This document shows, piece by piece, positions 41,729-50,870 of a stretch of DNA of 59,806 nucleotides. How positions within the stretch are numbered: position 1 is the first letter of the stretch; each line of letters opens with the position of its first letter. Source of the stretch: Paraclostridium benzoelyticum (GTDB lineage: Bacteria; Bacillota; Clostridia; Peptostreptococcales; Peptostreptococcaceae); NCBI RefSeq assembly GCF_001006285.1, contig NZ_LBBT01000360.1, forward strand, positions 1 through 59,806. Direction: 5' to 3'. The position numbers were made by a program, and so were the translations under genes. The notes under the pieces are model-generated. The model saw nothing but the letters and a program-made list of their open reading frames with translations. It was not told the origin of the DNA and did not search any database.

Positions 41729-43195
41729 TTGAAGAGTTTGAGTGTTTGTATGATAGTCAAAAATGAGGAAAAAAACATAAAGAGATGTTTAGATAGTATA
41801 GAGTCAATAGCAGATGAAATTATAATTGTGGATACAGGATCAAATGATGAAACTTTAAATATATGTAGTAATTACAACGCAAAGGTAATAAACCATAAAT
41901 GGAAAAATGATTTTAGTGAAGCTAGAAATGTATCTTTAGAGTATGCTACCAAAGATTATATATTATTTTTAGATGCCGATGAAGAAATCTCAAAAGAAGA
42001 TTTGGAAAAATTGAAAGCATTATTAAGTAGCAAAAAATTAGCAGAGGGATATTTTTTTAGACTAACAAATATAATCAGAGGAACTGAAGTAGGAGAATAT
42101 GGAGTTTTTAGATTTTTTAAAAATAAAAGAAAGTATAGATTTAGAGGGAAGGTACATGAACAAATAGCTAATTGTATTCAAAAACATAATAAAGATAAGT
42201 GTATTGAAAATATAGATATTAAAATTTATCATTATGGATATGACCCAAATAAGGTTAATATAGAGTCTAAATATAAAAGAAATATGGGGATTTTAAATAC
42301 ATACACAGAAGAAGAAAAAGATGCCTATTATTTTTATGTTTTAGGTAATGAATACGCAAGAATTACAGATTTTAAAAGATCGATAGAGGCTTATGAAAAA
42401 TCTTTAAACCTTATGGAGATGAAATATAATTATGTATTTTATCCATACTTAATTATGAATATAGTAAAGGCATATTCAAATGAAAAGCAATTTTATAAGT
42501 CTTTAAAATTTATAGAAGAAATTAGATTGTCAATTCCACATTTTAAAGATTTATATTTTATGGAGTGCTTAGCATATATTGAATGTGGGAAAATAAGCAA
42601 AGCACTAGAGTGTTTAAATAAGTATACAAATTGCCCAGTAGGAAATAGTTACAAATATCCAAATAATAATTTCGAAAAAATATATGATATAAAAGAAATG
42701 AAAAAAAACCTTGAACAAGCAAGTATTCCTAACGATAACTTATTAAGTGCACTAATGATAACAGACGAATATGACACTAGCATTATTAACACAGTAAAAA
42801 GTTTTAATGAGATAATATCTAATTTTAATATAGTAACTAGCAACAAGTGTTTAGACATAACTGAATTAAAAAATATAGGTGCTAAAATAATTTATTCCGA
42901 TGATAAAGACTTAAATTTATTAATAGAAAAATGCAAAAGTAAATATATTATTATGGTTGATATAGGTGAAATTTGTTCAACATTAAGCCAGAAAAAAATA
43001 ATAGAATTGCTATCAAATACGAATGAAAAATTTTTTACTGTAAACATTGTAAATATAGCAAATAACACTAATTCTAAAGAAGTAAGGATTATAAAAACTG
43101 AGAACTCAAACTTTATAAATGACTATAAATATGCATTAATAAAAAGCAACAATGTAGTAGATAGCAATATATATATTCATAAGTCATTTAATTAA
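41729..43195 (+). CDS. Family 2 glycosyltransferase with TPR-like region
   Basis: TTG 41729 follows GGGAGTGG; an upstream TTG at 41714 overlaps the ribosome site. The 488-aa protein has a GT2 catalytic domain at residues 1-100 (LSVCMIVKNEEKNIKRCLDSI, VDTGSNDET, FLDADEE with Asp82 and Asp84), followed by TPR-like helical repeats (about 190-310: YYFYVLGNEYARITDFKRSIEAYEKSL) and a C-terminal part of unknown role. Such SunS-like GT2-TPR proteins glycosylate cell-surface, flagellar or peptide targets. It has its own terminator-less end and no obvious partner. Confidence 0.8.
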   Translation: MKSLSVCMIVKNEEKNIKRCLDSIESIADEIIIVDTGSNDETLNICSNYNAKVINHKWKNDFSEARNVSLEYATKDYILFLDADEEISKEDLEKLKALLSSKKLAEGYFFRLTNIIRGTEVGEYGVFRFFKNKRKYRFRGKVHEQIANCIQKHNKDKCIENIDIKIYHYGYDPNKVNIESKYKRNMGILNTYTEEEKDAYYFYVLGNEYARITDFKRSIEAYEKSLNLMEMKYNYVFYPYLIMNIVKAYSNEKQFYKSLKFIEEIRLSIPHFKDLYFMECLAYIECGKISKALECLNKYTNCPVGNSYKYPNNNFEKIYDIKEMKKNLEQASIPNDNLLSALMITDEYDTSIINTVKSFNEIISNFNIVTSNKCLDITELKNIGAKIIYSDDKDLNLLIEKCKSKYIIMVDIGEICSTLSQKKIIELLSNTNEKFFTVNIVNIANNTNSKEVRIIKTENSNFINDYKYALIKSNNVVDSNIYIHKSFN

Positions 43196-43212
43196 AAAAT
43201 TAATTTTATATG

Positions 43213-43241
43213 TTGACAATTTAACATATAAGAATTATTAT
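43213..43241 (+). promoter_or_regulatory. Sigma-A promoter of the rib operon
   Basis: TTGACA (43213-43218), 17-bp spacer, TATTAT (43236-43241), just upstream of the FMN riboswitch. Confidence 0.85.
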
Positions 43242-43257
43242 CTAATTAGAATTGAAT

Positions 43258-43372
43258 AATCTTCAGGGCAGGGTGAAATTCCCTACCGGCGGTAAAGCCC
43301 GCGAGCCGTAAATGGCATGATTCGGTGAAACTCCGAAGCCGACAGTAAAGTCTGGATGAAAGAAGATAATGT
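43258..43372 (+). promoter_or_regulatory. FMN riboswitch (RFN element)
   Basis: The conserved segments are all visible: TCAGGGCAGGGTGAAATTCC, CCTACCGGCGGTAAAGCCC, CGCGAGCC, GATTCGGTGAAACTCCGAAG, CCGACAGTAAAGTCTGGATG, AAAGAAGAT. It binds FMN and represses the downstream ribD-ribE-ribBA-ribH genes, most likely by controlling the terminator at 43413. Confidence 0.97.
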
Positions 43373-43412
43373 ATTATAATGTATATAAGCATATACTATT
43401 ATTTTGATTTGT

Positions 43413-43447
43413 AAGCTCTGAAATATTTTATATTTCAGAGCTTTTTT
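43413..43447 (+). terminator. Riboswitch expression-platform terminator
   Basis: AAGCTCTGAAATA pairs with TATTTCAGAGCTT (43431-43443) and T6 follows. Its 5' arm starts about 45 nt after the aptamer; it should form when FMN is bound. Confidence 0.85.
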
Positions 43448-43478
43448 AATTAATTTAATATGTGTATTTTTATGATAC

Positions 43479-43512
43479 AAAAGCCCTGAGTTTAAAACTC
43501 AGGGCTTTTATT
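43479..43512 (+). terminator. Second hairpin terminator before ribD
   Basis: AAAAGCCCTGAGTTT (43479-43493) pairs with AAACTCAGGGCTTTT (43495-43509), a strong stem with a T-rich end. It lies between the riboswitch terminator and ribD, which is unusual. Confidence 0.7.
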
Positions 43513-43552
43513 ATTTTCTTTTATAAATCACAAGATGTGAAAGGAGAATATA

Positions 43553-44650
43553 ATGGATGAATATTATATGGGTTTAGCTATTAATCTTGCAAGAAAAGGA
43601 ATAGGAAAAGTTAATCCTAATCCTATGGTTGGAGCAGTTATAGTTAAAGATAACAAAATTATAGGTACAGGATATCATGAAAGGTATGGAGGAAAACACG
43701 CAGAGATAAATGCAATTGAAAATTCAAGACAGAGTTTAAATGGATCAACTATGTATGTAAATTTAGAACCTTGTTCTCATTTTGGTAAAACGCCTCCTTG
43801 TGTAGATAAAATTATAGAAAGTAAAATAAATAAAGTTGTTATATCATCTGTAGATCCAAATCCGCTAGTACAAGGAAAAGGAGTTAAAAAACTTAGAGAT
43901 GCAGGTATTGAAGTTAAGGTTGGAGTTTTAGATAAAGAAAATAAAAAATTAAATGAAGTTTTTTTAAAATATATAAAAAATAAAAAACCATTTGTAGTTA
44001 TGAAAGTTGCCATGAGTTTAGATGGGAAAATAGCAACAACTACAGGTCAATCAAAATGGATAAGCTGTGATGAGTCAAGAAGATACGTACATAAGTTAAG
44101 AAGTGAAGTAATGGGTATATTGGTTGGGATAAATACTGTTATAAAAGATAATCCAATGTTAGATTGCAGATTAGAAAACGGTAAAAATCCAATAAGGATT
44201 ATAGTAGACACAACACTTAAAATACCTATAGATTCAAAAATTGTATTTAGTTCAAAATCAATTAGAACTATTGTAGTAACTACAAAAAATGCAAATAAAA
44301 ATGTAATGAAATTACTAGAGGATAAAGGTGTTGAAATATTAACTGTTAATTTAAAAAACAACTTAGTCGATCTAAAAGAAATGATAAATAAATTAGGGGA
44401 ATTAAAGATAGATAGTATTTTAATTGAAGGAGGATCAAGATTAAATTATTCAGCAATAAATGAAAATATAGTTGATAAAGTTCAAGTATATGTAGCCCCT
44501 ATTATACTAGGAGGGGAAAGCTCTAAAACTCCAATTGGAGGAGAAGGTGTATCTGATATAAAAGAAGCATTTAAGCTTCATCAATTAGACTATAAACAAG
44601 TAGGTTCAGACATTTTAATTGAAGGATACTTGAAAGGAAGTGACAATTAA
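43553..44650 (+). CDS. ribD: Bifunctional riboflavin deaminase/reductase
   Basis: A 365-aa bifunctional enzyme (second and third steps after GTP cyclohydrolase II). The N-terminal deaminase has the zinc motif His49-Ala-Glu51 and Pro73-Cys74 with Cys83. The C-terminal reductase domain follows (MKVAMSLDGKIATTTGQSKWISCDESRR at about 150, and IEGGSRLNYSA). The start has AAAGGAG. First gene of the FMN-riboswitch operon; the next gene starts directly after its stop. Confidence 0.97.
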   Translation: MDEYYMGLAINLARKGIGKVNPNPMVGAVIVKDNKIIGTGYHERYGGKHAEINAIENSRQSLNGSTMYVNLEPCSHFGKTPPCVDKIIESKINKVVISSVDPNPLVQGKGVKKLRDAGIEVKVGVLDKENKKLNEVFLKYIKNKKPFVVMKVAMSLDGKIATTTGQSKWISCDESRRYVHKLRSEVMGILVGINTVIKDNPMLDCRLENGKNPIRIIVDTTLKIPIDSKIVFSSKSIRTIVVTTKNANKNVMKLLEDKGVEILTVNLKNNLVDLKEMINKLGELKIDSILIEGGSRLNYSAINENIVDKVQVYVAPIILGGESSKTPIGGEGVSDIKEAFKLHQLDYKQVGSDILIEGYLKGSDN

Positions 44651-45304
44651 TTGTTTACGGGAATAGTTGAGGAAATCGGTACTATAACGCACATAAAAAA
44701 TGGAGTTAAGTCATCTAAGCTTATTATTAATTGTAATAAAGTTTTAGAGACAACTGAAATAGGAGATAGCATTTGTACAAATGGCGTTTGTCTAACTGTA
44801 ACAAATATAAGCAAAGGAACATTTGAAGCCGATGTAATGGCAGAAACTATTAGAAAAAGTAATTTAAATACTTTAAAAATAGGAAGTAAGGTAAATTTAG
44901 AAAGGGCATTGAGTTTAAGCACTAGACTAGGAGGTCATTTAGTTAGTGGACATATAGATGGTATAGGATATATAAAAGATTTAAAAAAGGAAGATAATGC
45001 AATTTGGATAACCATAAAAACTTCAGTAGATATACTTAGATACATTGTATATAAAGGTTCTATAACTATTGATGGAATAAGCCTAACAATAGCATATGTA
45101 GATGATGATGTATTTAAGGTTTCTATAATACCACATACACTACAGCAAACTATATTATCAAGCAAAAATATTGGAGATAGCGTAAATCTAGAATGTGACA
45201 TTATAGGCAAATATGTTGAAAAGCTATTAGGAATTAGTAAACCTAACAAACAACAAGCTAACAATATAAATGAAACTTTTCTTAAAGAAAATGGATTTAT
45301 TTAA
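44651..45304 (+). CDS. ribE: Riboflavin synthase (alpha chain)
   Basis: It starts at TTG 44651 (MFTGIVEEIGTI, the canonical family start) directly after ribD's stop. The 217-aa protein has two lumazine-binding beta-barrel repeats (1-97 and 98-200), with GDSICTNGVCLTV and GSITIDGISLTI as matching motifs. It makes riboflavin from two molecules of dimethylribityllumazine in a trimer with RibH. A non-conserved C-terminal tail of about 15 residues follows. Confidence 0.96.
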   Translation: MFTGIVEEIGTITHIKNGVKSSKLIINCNKVLETTEIGDSICTNGVCLTVTNISKGTFEADVMAETIRKSNLNTLKIGSKVNLERALSLSTRLGGHLVSGHIDGIGYIKDLKKEDNAIWITIKTSVDILRYIVYKGSITIDGISLTIAYVDDDVFKVSIIPHTLQQTILSSKNIGDSVNLECDIIGKYVEKLLGISKPNKQQANNINETFLKENGFI

Positions 45305-45325
45305 AATAAATTGGAGGTAGAAAAA

Positions 45326-46522
45326 ATGTATAAATTTAATTACATTGAAGAGGCAATAGAGGATATAAGGGATGGTAAGATAGTTGTAGTTATAGATGAT
45401 GAAGATAGAGAAAATGAAGGAGATTTGTTAATGGCCGCAGAAAAGGTAACTCCTGAAGCTATAAACTTCATGGCAACTTATGGTAAGGGACTTATCTGTA
45501 TGCCACTTACTGAGGAATATTTAAAAAGACTAAATATTCCTCAAATGGTAAAAGACAACACTGATAATCATGAAACTGCTTTTACTGTAAGTATAGATCA
45601 TATAGAAACAACAACTGGTATATCAGCTTACGAAAGAGCTTTAACTATACAAAAGGTATTAGAAAAAGAATCTACTCCAAATGACTTTAGAAGACCAGGA
45701 CACATATTTCCGCTAAAAGCTAGAAAAGGTGGAGTTTTAGTCAGAAATGGACATACAGAAGCAGCTGTTGATTTAGCTAGGTTAGCTGGGTTAAAACCAG
45801 GAGGAGTAATATGTGAAATTATGAGTAAGGATGGAACCATGGCTAGAACTGATGAGTTAATAGAATTTTGTAAAATACATAATCTCAAAATTATAACTAT
45901 AAAAGACTTAGTTGAGTATAGAAAAAGTAATGAATGCCATATAGAAAGAGTTGTTGAAACAAATATGCCAACAAAATATGGAGATTTCAAAATGTATGGA
46001 TTTATAAATAAGTTAAATGGAGAGCATCATGTAGCTTTAGTAATGGGAGATATTTTACCAGGTGATGAAGTATTAACAAGAGTTCACTCTGAATGTTTAA
46101 CAGGAGATGTATTAGGCTCTAAACGTTGTGATTGTGGAGAACAATATGATGCAGCTATGAAAGCAATAGCAAAAGAAGGTAAAGGGATATTATTATATCT
46201 AAGACAAGAAGGTAGAGGTATAGGTCTAATAAATAAACTAAGAGTATATGCCTTACAAGATGAGGGGTTTGATACAGTAGATGCAAATTTAAAACTAGGA
46301 TTCAAAGCAGATATGAGGGAGTATTTTATAGGCGCTCATATACTTAAAGATTTAGGAGCTAGAAAACTTAGGTTAATGACAAATAATCCAAGAAAAATAA
46401 ATGATTTAAGTGAACATGGGATAGATATAGTAGAAAGAGTACCTATACAAATGAATCATAATGATGTTAATGCATTTTATTTAAAAACAAAGAAAGAAAA
46501 GCTAGGGCATTTATTAGCATAA
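45326..46522 (+). CDS. ribBA: Bifunctional DHBP synthase / GTP cyclohydrolase II
   Basis: ATG 45326 follows GGAGGTAG. Residues 1-200 are DHBP synthase ([19 protein letters not shown] active-site loop, [18 protein letters not shown]), residues 203-398 GTP cyclohydrolase II with the zinc cysteines Cys257, Cys268, Cys270 ([14 protein letters not shown]) and RQEGRGIGL. Both entry branches of riboflavin synthesis are thus encoded in one 398-aa protein. Third gene of the operon. Confidence 0.97.
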   Translation: MYKFNYIEEAIEDIRDGKIVVVIDDEDRENEGDLLMAAEKVTPEAINFMATYGKGLICMPLTEEYLKRLNIPQMVKDNTDNHETAFTVSIDHIETTTGISAYERALTIQKVLEKESTPNDFRRPGHIFPLKARKGGVLVRNGHTEAAVDLARLAGLKPGGVICEIMSKDGTMARTDELIEFCKIHNLKIITIKDLVEYRKSNECHIERVVETNMPTKYGDFKMYGFINKLNGEHHVALVMGDILPGDEVLTRVHSECLTGDVLGSKRCDCGEQYDAAMKAIAKEGKGILLYLRQEGRGIGLINKLRVYALQDEGFDTVDANLKLGFKADMREYFIGAHILKDLGARKLRLMTNNPRKINDLSEHGIDIVERVPIQMNHNDVNAFYLKTKKEKLGHLLA

Positions 46523-46560
46523 TTGCAAATTACATAAATTAGACTAAAGGAGAGCTGTAT

Positions 46561-47022
46561 ATGAGAATAATAGAAGGTAACTTAGTAGCTAAAGATATTA
46601 AAATAGGGATAGTTGTTGGAAGATTTAATGAGTTTATAGTATCTAAATTATTAGGTGGGGCGTTAGATGGATTAAAAAGACATGGAGTAGACGAAGATAG
46701 TATCGAAGTTTCTTGGGTTCCTGGGGCTTTTGAAATCCCACTAGTTGCTAAAAAAATGGCACAGTCTAAAAAGTATGATGCTGTTATATGCTTGGGAGCT
46801 GTTATAAAAGGGTCAACACCTCATTTTGACTATGTATGTGCAGAAGCTTCTAAGGGAATTTCATCTGTATCACTGAGTGAGGAGTTACCAGTTATATTTG
46901 GAGTTTTAACTACCGATACAATAGAACAAGCTATAGAGAGAGCTGGTACTAAAGCTGGAAACAAGGGATATGATGCAGCAGTTACAGCTATTGAGATGGC
47001 TAATTTGCTAAAATTAATTTAA
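46561..47022 (+). CDS. ribH: 6,7-dimethyl-8-ribityllumazine synthase
   Basis: A 153-aa protein with the typical motifs [43 protein letters not shown] and AGTKAGNKG. It condenses the pyrimidine intermediate with DHBP and forms 60-mer cages in Bacillus. Last gene of the rib operon; a strong terminator follows at 47032-47070. Confidence 0.97.
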   Translation: MRIIEGNLVAKDIKIGIVVGRFNEFIVSKLLGGALDGLKRHGVDEDSIEVSWVPGAFEIPLVAKKMAQSKKYDAVICLGAVIKGSTPHFDYVCAEASKGISSVSLSEELPVIFGVLTTDTIEQAIERAGTKAGNKGYDAAVTAIEMANLLKLI

Positions 47023-47031
47023 TAAAATGTA

Positions 47032-47070
47032 AAAATAGCTAAACCATTATTTATGGTTTAGCTATTTTGT
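47032..47070 (+). terminator. Terminator of the rib operon
   Basis: AAAATAGCTAAACCAT (47032-47047) pairs with ATGGTTTAGCTATTTT (47053-47068), a 16-bp stem with short loop. Confidence 0.88.
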
Positions 47071-47194
47071 TGCGTTAACAAATAATTTTTATATATAAAT
47101 TATATACTCGAAAGGATATATATTTATTTAGTTTAATATTTTATAGTAATACAAATTGAAAAGAGATATTAGACTTTTAAAATAGGAGGATTTT

Positions 47195-47842
47195 ATGGGA
47201 AATTGGATAGAGCTGTATAAATCAATAAAAGAATTATATGGAGATGAGCCTGAACATAAACTTATAGAATATTTAGGATTAATTGAGAAAGGCAAGGTTT
47301 TAGACTTAGGAACAGGGTGCGGTAGAAATTCACTCTTTTTTTCAGAGATAGGTTTTGATGTTGAAGCGATTGATATTTCTCATCAAAATATAAATAAGTA
47401 TATACAAAAGTCTAGTCAATTAAACTTAAATACAAAAGCAAAGGTAATGGATATTAGAAACTTTGATATAAGTGAAAGTTCATATTCCCTAATAATAGTT
47501 TCATGGGTACTAAATTTCTTTAAAAAAAGTGAGATTGATTTAATTATTAATAATATAAAAAAAGGATTAAAGCCTAATGGAATTGTATATTTTACTGCAT
47601 TTTCAACATTAGATGATTATTATATTAAAAACTTAGATAAATCTTGTGGAGAGAAAAATACTTTATACTTTGATGACTATGATTGCTATAGATATTATTA
47701 TGATAATTCAGATGAAGTTTTAGAACTTTTTAAAGGGTTAGAGGCATTATCTGTAAGTTCAGGTATGGAACTAGATATAGATGAAGAAATAGGCAATCAT
47801 TATCATCATACAATAGAGTATATAGGTAAAAAGGTAGAATAG
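47195..47842 (+). CDS. Class I SAM-dependent methyltransferase
   Basis: A 215-aa protein with motif I VLDLGTGCGRNSLFFSEIGF (about 35-55), followed by an acidic residue (AIDIS), and the LIIVSWVLNFF post-motif (motif II region). It resembles TehB/UbiE-type small-molecule methyltransferases; the substrate is not clear. Start behind AGGAGG. It is a single gene, followed by the phosphorylase. Confidence 0.8.
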   Translation: MGNWIELYKSIKELYGDEPEHKLIEYLGLIEKGKVLDLGTGCGRNSLFFSEIGFDVEAIDISHQNINKYIQKSSQLNLNTKAKVMDIRNFDISESSYSLIIVSWVLNFFKKSEIDLIINNIKKGLKPNGIVYFTAFSTLDDYYIKNLDKSCGEKNTLYFDDYDCYRYYYDNSDEVLELFKGLEALSVSSGMELDIDEEIGNHYHHTIEYIGKKVE

Positions 47843-47896
47843 AGTAGTATTACTTAAAAGTTTGATATTATACAAATAAGAATTCAGGAGGAATAT

Positions 47897-48703
47897 ATGA
47901 TACTTAAAGAGTTCGATAAAAATAAATCTGCTATAATCAATGCTTTTGATATTATTAAACCAATTGATGGATTTCCTAAAATTGCAGTATCATGTTTTTC
48001 AAAATTTACATTTGATAGATTGGTAAATGAACTCAATGCTGTTAAAATTACTTCAACTTATATAGCAAATATGGAAATTCCTATTTACAAAGCAAATTAC
48101 AAGGGTCTTGAAGTTGCTTTATTTACATCTTATGTTGGTGCTCCAGGCTGTGTTGCAGTAATAGAAGATATTTTTGCAATGGGTGCTGAAAAATTAATTG
48201 TTTTCGGTACTTGCGGTGTACTGGATTCATCTATAGATGACTGTTCCATAATCATACCTAATAAAGCTATGAGAGATGAGGGTACTAGTTTTCATTATGC
48301 ACCACATTCAAATGAAATAGATGTAAATCTAAAATATGTAGATGTATTTGAAAATATACTAAATCATTATAATTTAAAATACCATATAGGAAAAGTGTGG
48401 ACAACAGATGGCATATATAGAGAGACACATGATAAGGTTAAATTGAGAAAATCACAAGGATGTATTTGTGTAGACATGGAATGTTCAGCGCTTGCAGCTC
48501 TTGCTCAATTTAGAGAAAAAGATATATTTCATTTTTTCTACGCAGCAGATAATTTAGATTGTGAAGAATGGGATGCAAGAAGTCTATCAAATGAGTCCAA
48601 TCCGTTACAAAAGGATAGAATTGCTACACTTGCTATGGAGTTAGCATGGTGTATTGGCTACAATAGACAACTTTCAAGTTTAAGTGTTAATTTAAATGAA
48701 TAA
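47897..48703 (+). CDS. Nucleoside phosphorylase family protein
   Basis: A 268-aa protein of the PNP/UDP phosphorylase family: GAPGCVAVIEDIFAMGAEKLIVFGTCGVLDSSI and the DMECSALAALAQF segment are typical of uridine/purine nucleoside phosphorylases. The fold is alpha-beta-alpha. The exact substrate (uridine or purine) cannot be told. It has AGGAGG upstream of ATG. Confidence 0.82.
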   Translation: MILKEFDKNKSAIINAFDIIKPIDGFPKIAVSCFSKFTFDRLVNELNAVKITSTYIANMEIPIYKANYKGLEVALFTSYVGAPGCVAVIEDIFAMGAEKLIVFGTCGVLDSSIDDCSIIIPNKAMRDEGTSFHYAPHSNEIDVNLKYVDVFENILNHYNLKYHIGKVWTTDGIYRETHDKVKLRKSQGCICVDMECSALAALAQFREKDIFHFFYAADNLDCEEWDARSLSNESNPLQKDRIATLAMELAWCIGYNRQLSSLSVNLNE

Positions 48704-48820
48704 AACATATACATATCACTTAGATACTTGTGAGAATACCAACTTAATAGGATATAGTAAACATTGTTTATATATAGGTAGAAAGAGCGTTTAAGTCAAT
48801 TATATTAAATGGGTATTCAT

Positions 48821-49048
48821 ATGAAAAGAGAATTTTTATCTAACTTAGCATCAATAATTTCATTAGTTTCAATGTTATTAGTAATTTTAAAATTATTTGG
48901 GATTATTGAAATACCTATAATGCTCATAGACTTATTATTTATAACGTTGTTAAGTGTTATGACATTGATGAATTATAAGAACAATAAGAAGTTTCAAATG
49001 TTTGTAGGAATTTTGATTCTAATTATTTTTATATATTTAATGATTTAG
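48821..49048 (+). CDS. Small membrane protein, about 75 aa
   Basis: Either ATG 48809 or 48821 is the start; no strong ribosome site is seen (GGG at 48811-48813 favours 48821). Two or three hydrophobic segments (LASIISLVSMLLVILKLF, IEIPIMLIDLLFITLLSVM and FVGILILIIFIYLMI) fill it. The function is unknown. Confidence 0.5.
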   Translation: MKREFLSNLASIISLVSMLLVILKLFGIIEIPIMLIDLLFITLLSVMTLMNYKNNKKFQMFVGILILIIFIYLMI

Positions 49049-49085
49049 AGAATATAATTGTATTAACAAATAGTAGGGGGTACAT

Positions 49086-49856
49086 ATGGATATAAGAAAA
49101 CACAATGAACTTGCTTGGGATAATGAAGTTAAAATAGGAAACAAATGGACAATACCCGTAAGTTCCAGCGATATTGAAAGGGCTAAAAAAGGAGAGTACA
49201 CAATATTATTAACACCAACAAAGCCTGTTCCTAAAAATTGGATTGGAGATGTATCAGGAAAAGATCTATTATGCCTGGCATCTGGAGGAGGGCAGCAAGG
49301 ACCTATATTTTCAGCGCTTGGAGCTAATGTAACTGTTTTCGATAACAGCAAAGAACAATTATCAAAAGATAAAATGGTAGCGAATAGAGATGATTTAAAT
49401 ATAAACATTGAACAAGGGGATATGAGGGATTTATCAAGATTTGATAATGAAACTTTTGACTTTATATTTCATGCAGTTTCTAACTGTTTTGTTGATAATG
49501 TCGAAAAGGTATGGGCTGAGTGTTATAGAGTTTTAAAGCCAGGGGGAGTATTAATATCAGGATTTGCAAATCCTATTTCATATATATTTGATTTATACGA
49601 ATGGGAAAAAAATAATAAACTTATTGTAAGAAACAGCATACCATACTCTGATATAGAACAGCTTCCAAAGGACCAGTTAGAAGAAAGAATAGAAACAAAA
49701 GATACATTAGAATTTGGGCATTCTTTACAAAGTCAAATAGGTGGTCAAATAGATGTTGGTTTTGTAATTAGTGGTTTTTATGAAGATAAATTAGGGGATG
49801 GATTATTAGATAATCATATTGACACATTTATTGCAACTAAAGCAATAAAATTATAA
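49086..49856 (+). CDS. SAM-dependent methyltransferase
   Basis: A 256-aa protein. Motif I LLCLASGGGQQGPIFSALGA and VTVFDNSKEQL (about 60-85) are typical of a class I methyltransferase; FVDNVEKVWAECYRVLKPGGVLISGF is the post-motif loop. The family looks like the small-molecule and antibiotic-resistance-related class with a GGGQQ motif I. Start behind TAGGGGGT. The following 100 bp hold a remnant of an acetyltransferase. Confidence 0.8.
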   Translation: MDIRKHNELAWDNEVKIGNKWTIPVSSSDIERAKKGEYTILLTPTKPVPKNWIGDVSGKDLLCLASGGGQQGPIFSALGANVTVFDNSKEQLSKDKMVANRDDLNINIEQGDMRDLSRFDNETFDFIFHAVSNCFVDNVEKVWAECYRVLKPGGVLISGFANPISYIFDLYEWEKNNKLIVRNSIPYSDIEQLPKDQLEERIETKDTLEFGHSLQSQIGGQIDVGFVISGFYEDKLGDGLLDNHIDTFIATKAIKL

Positions 49857-49861
49857 TTAGT

Positions 49862-49960
49862 CACATCGTTGATCCACTCAATGAACCTAGTATAAAATTA
49901 TTAGAAAAGTTAGAGTTTGTAAGAGAGGAATATATTGAAAAGCTTAAAAACATTTTATAG
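49862..49960 (+). pseudogene. GNAT acetyltransferase 3' remnant
   Basis: The frame reads HIVDPLNEPSIKLLEKLEFVREEYIEKLKNIL to TAG at 49958-49960, which matches the C-terminal end of GNAT acetyltransferases (DP.N..SIKLLEKLGF.RE). The rest of the gene is gone. Confidence 0.6.
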
Positions 49961-49978
49961 GTAAAAGTATAAATATAA

Positions 49979-50019
49979 AAATGACCTTAAAATTTTTTTT
50001 AGATTTTAAGGTCATTTAT
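49979..50019. terminator. Bidirectional terminator
   Basis: AATGACCTTAAAA pairs with TTTTAAGGTCATT around a T-rich loop. It separates the acetyltransferase remnant from the minus-strand gene ending at 50021. Confidence 0.75.
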
Positions 50020-50020
50020 T

Positions 50021-50776
50021 TTAAAGTCTTATAAACTTTTCTAAAATTAAGTAAGAGCTTTCTATATCTGACTCACAAGTTTCAAGGCACCAGATAGCAT
50101 TTGGTGAGTGATTTTCTAAATTTTCTAATACGCTAGATATTTCAATACTGCCTTTATCTAATCCATTATGCTCATCTATTTTTCCATTATTATTATGCAA
50201 GTGAACGTATCCGATTCTATTTCCTAGATTTTCTATCCAATTAATTAGTGATTCTTCTGAATGGGCATTAACATGACCAATATCTAAACATACCTTGAAG
50301 TTACTTAAATTTACTTTATCAACTAATTTACATATGATAGAACTGTTTAGTTCAAATTGGTTTTCTATATAAAAATTAATATCATTCCTACTTTCTAAAA
50401 ATAAAATCCATTTTTCAGATGCCCTTTCTATCCAAGCTGATTCCCATGAAGTATTGGGTATATAACCATTATGAACGATTATATCTGTACATCCTAGTTC
50501 TTTTGCGATAGTATATGTAAAATCAAACATTTTAATAGTTACTTCAGTAATTTCTCTCATTTTGCTGCCTAAATTTAATTCCCAAAATGGAGCATGGATT
50601 GATTTACTATAATTAAAGTTTTTAAATAATTCTTTATATGTAGTTTTTAAATTAGGATTTGTTTCTAATATATAAGGATCATGAAATGATTGAACCTCAA
50701 TACCTAGATTATATTTTTTACTTAAGTTATATGCAAACTTAGGATTACAATTATCAGTTATAACTATATTTTTCAA
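50021..50776 (-). CDS. Sugar phosphate isomerase/epimerase-like TIM-barrel protein
   Basis: TTG start on the minus strand behind GGGGGTTAATTAA. The 251-aa protein has the xylose isomerase-like TIM barrel pattern: SKYNLGIEVQSF, SIHAPFWELNLGSK, IENQFELN, CLDIGHVNAHSEE and YVHLHNNNGKIDEHNGLDKGSIEISSVL with His/Glu/Asp metal ligands. The substrate is unknown. It is oriented away from the methyltransferase, and shares a divergent-free stretch with the MFS gene upstream. Confidence 0.75.
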   Translation of the reverse strand: MKNIVITDNCNPKFAYNLSKKYNLGIEVQSFHDPYILETNPNLKTTYKELFKNFNYSKSIHAPFWELNLGSKMREITEVTIKMFDFTYTIAKELGCTDIIVHNGYIPNTSWESAWIERASEKWILFLESRNDINFYIENQFELNSSIICKLVDKVNLSNFKVCLDIGHVNAHSEESLINWIENLGNRIGYVHLHNNNGKIDEHNGLDKGSIEISSVLENLENHSPNAIWCLETCESDIESSYLILEKFIRL

Positions 50777-50870
50777 TTAATTAACCCCCTTTAAAATACT
50801 CTTTTTATTTAAAGCTTAGCAAAATAGTAATAAAAATATATATTAATATCATTAGGTGAAATTGTTTTAT

